Shown: positions 7,383 through 8,111 of the stretch, in pieces
How the letters are laid out: every line of letters begins with the position of its first letter
How positions within the stretch are numbered: the first letter of the stretch is position 1
Assembly (NCBI GenBank): GCA_947177845.1
Contig: CAMWVZ010000040.1
Span: forward strand, 1-8,111
Source of the DNA: an uncultured Bacteroidales bacterium
GTDB taxonomy: Bacteria; Bacteroidota; Bacteroidia; Bacteroidales; P3
DNA: 8,111 bases
Reading direction: 5' to 3'
The notes under the pieces: model-generated
What the model was told of the DNA's origin: nothing
Seen by the model: only the letters and a program-made list of their open reading frames with translations
The model's database searches: none
Made by a program: the position numbers and the translations under genes

Positions 7383-7958
7383 ATGAAAAAACGAACGTTA
7401 CATATCCTGTGTTCCGCGTGGGCCTTTGCCGCGCTCCTTCTTGCTCCCGCTTCCTTGCAGGCGCAGGAGGAAGCTCCGCAAACCGCTTTCGTATTCTCGA
7501 ACGGCGGAGGCTGGGGCAATTTCCAAGGCAACGCTTTCGAGGGCGAGGGCTTTACCGCCGCATGGAACATCGGTGAACCCATTACCGAGGAATTCGGCAC
7601 ACGTCCTGGTTTCGATGCTTCGAAGAAACGCCTTACGCAAGGCTTCGAGCAGGGCGAAGGCTATATCGCCGACCCTATGGCAACCCGTAACGAGAGCATG
7701 GAAGCCGATGGAATCAAACTCTTCCTCACGCCCAATCCCACGCGGGGCAAGATGCAGGGCCGTCTCGCCGGCATAGACACCCGTCTCTACCGATTGGAAC
7801 TGCGCAATCTTTCGGGCTTTTGTCTGTGGAGCGAAGAACGTTATGCGGGTGAGTTGGAATTGGATTTGACCCCTTTCCCGGACGGGCTTTACGTCTTGGC
7901 TGTGACGGATAGGGTATTGCATAGAAATTTATTGTTCAAGATTATAAAAGTGAAGTGA
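7383..7958 (+). CDS. Small exported protein with C-terminal T9SS type A sorting domain
   Basis: This is a 191-residue protein of unknown function. Residues 1-27 form a clear Sec signal peptide (MKKR n-region, hydrophobic core, cleavage after SLQA, residue 27). The mature part begins QEEAPQT. Residues 38-100 are Gly- and aromatic-rich, with a WNIGEP (61-66) and LTQGFEQ (84-90) pattern often seen in short Bacteroidota surface proteins. From about residue 113 it matches a type A T9SS C-terminal sorting domain: LTPNPTRGK (115-123), DLTPFPDGLYVLAV (161-174) and a FKIIKVK end (185-191). Such domains direct passage through the outer membrane by T9SS and usually attachment to the cell surface. The protein therefore has only about 85 residues of non-signal cargo. 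The ATG fits the signal peptide well. The next gene starts 1 nt after the TGA, so the two are probably co-transcribed. Confidence 0.82.
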   Translation: MKKRTLHILCSAWAFAALLLAPASLQAQEEAPQTAFVFSNGGGWGNFQGNAFEGEGFTAAWNIGEPITEEFGTRPGFDASKKRLTQGFEQGEGYIADPMATRNESMEADGIKLFLTPNPTRGKMQGRLAGIDTRLYRLELRNLSGFCLWSEERYAGELELDLTPFPDGLYVLAVTDRVLHRNLLFKIIKVK

Positions 7959-7959
7959 T

Positions 7960-8111
7960 ATGAAGTGCGGAGTGATGAGATTTTTTGGCGCCGTGCTGTT
8001 GTTTTCGGTGGTCCTCTGTTCGCCCTTGTCGGCGCAGACAACCAAGAAGGTGCCGGCTGCCATTAAATATCAAGTGGTTTTGCGCGATGTAAACGGAGCC
8101 GTTTTGTCCGA
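7960..8111 (+). CDS. Exported protein, N-terminal fragment (cut by right window edge)
   Basis: Fifty complete codons are visible, starting 1 nt after the preceding stop (TGATATG). The protein begins MKCGVMRFFGAVLL and has a hydrophobic core ending CSPLSA, giving a likely signal-peptidase I site before QTTKK. An in-frame ATG at 7975 (MRFFGAVLL) would give an equally good or better signal peptide, so the start is uncertain by five codons. After the signal, IKYQVVLRDVNGAVLS resembles the KYQAVVRDxNGxVL opening seen in many large Bacteroidota surface and tail-fibre-like proteins. This suggests, but does not prove, such a protein. Tight spacing implies an operon with the small T9SS protein before it. 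Confidence 0.7.
   Translation, partial: MKCGVMRFFGAVLLFSVVLCSPLSAQTTKKVPAAIKYQVVLRDVNGAVLS

Noticed and set aside
7949..7977. Several GAAGTG/AGTGATG-like repeats around the stop-start junction of the two rightward genes
   Set aside because: The copies are short and irregular and fall in coding sequence; they look like chance similarity.

Overview
The window looks like chromosomal DNA from a member of the Bacteroidota, most likely Bacteroidales. Four things point there. The LepB is about 500 residues long, with an extra N-terminal membrane domain and a long insertion before the GDNR box. The ClpP closely resembles Bacteroides ClpP. A type IX secretion (T9SS) sorting domain is present. Promoter-like TAnnTTTG elements occur instead of a classical -35/-10 pair, and start codons lack clear Shine-Dalgarno sequences. 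No RNA genes, insertion sequences, CRISPR arrays or prophage genes were seen. The genus cannot be named from this stretch alone.

Layout. Positions 1-3624 (+) hold the C-terminal 1207 codons of a TamB-like envelope protein, cut by the left edge. Its stop codon overlaps the stop codon of a convergent minus-strand operon, which reads from right to left as tig (7241-5841), clpP (5834-5148) and lepB (5147-3621). Gaps within the operon are 6 nt and 0 nt. A 141-bp intergenic region (7242-7382) is the only non-coding stretch. It holds outward-facing promoter-like elements, a nested hairpin in the presumed tig leader and a perfect 18-bp inverted repeat just before the rightward gene. Rightward from it run a small T9SS cargo-type protein (7383-7958) and, 1 nt later, a second exported protein (7960 to beyond the right edge) whose mature N-terminus resembles large Bacteroidota surface proteins.

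How the genes fit together. Trigger factor (nascent-chain folding), ClpP (cytoplasmic proteolysis) and LepB (signal-peptide removal) form a protein-fate operon. TamB-like proteins serve envelope assembly, and the two rightward genes encode exported proteins that would themselves be substrates of Sec, a signal peptidase and, for the first, T9SS. The most unusual point of organisation is that lepB directly follows clpP where clpX is normally found. I saw no clearly undescribed system. The best candidates for follow-up are the rightward surface-protein pair, the missing clpX and the compact divergent regulatory region.
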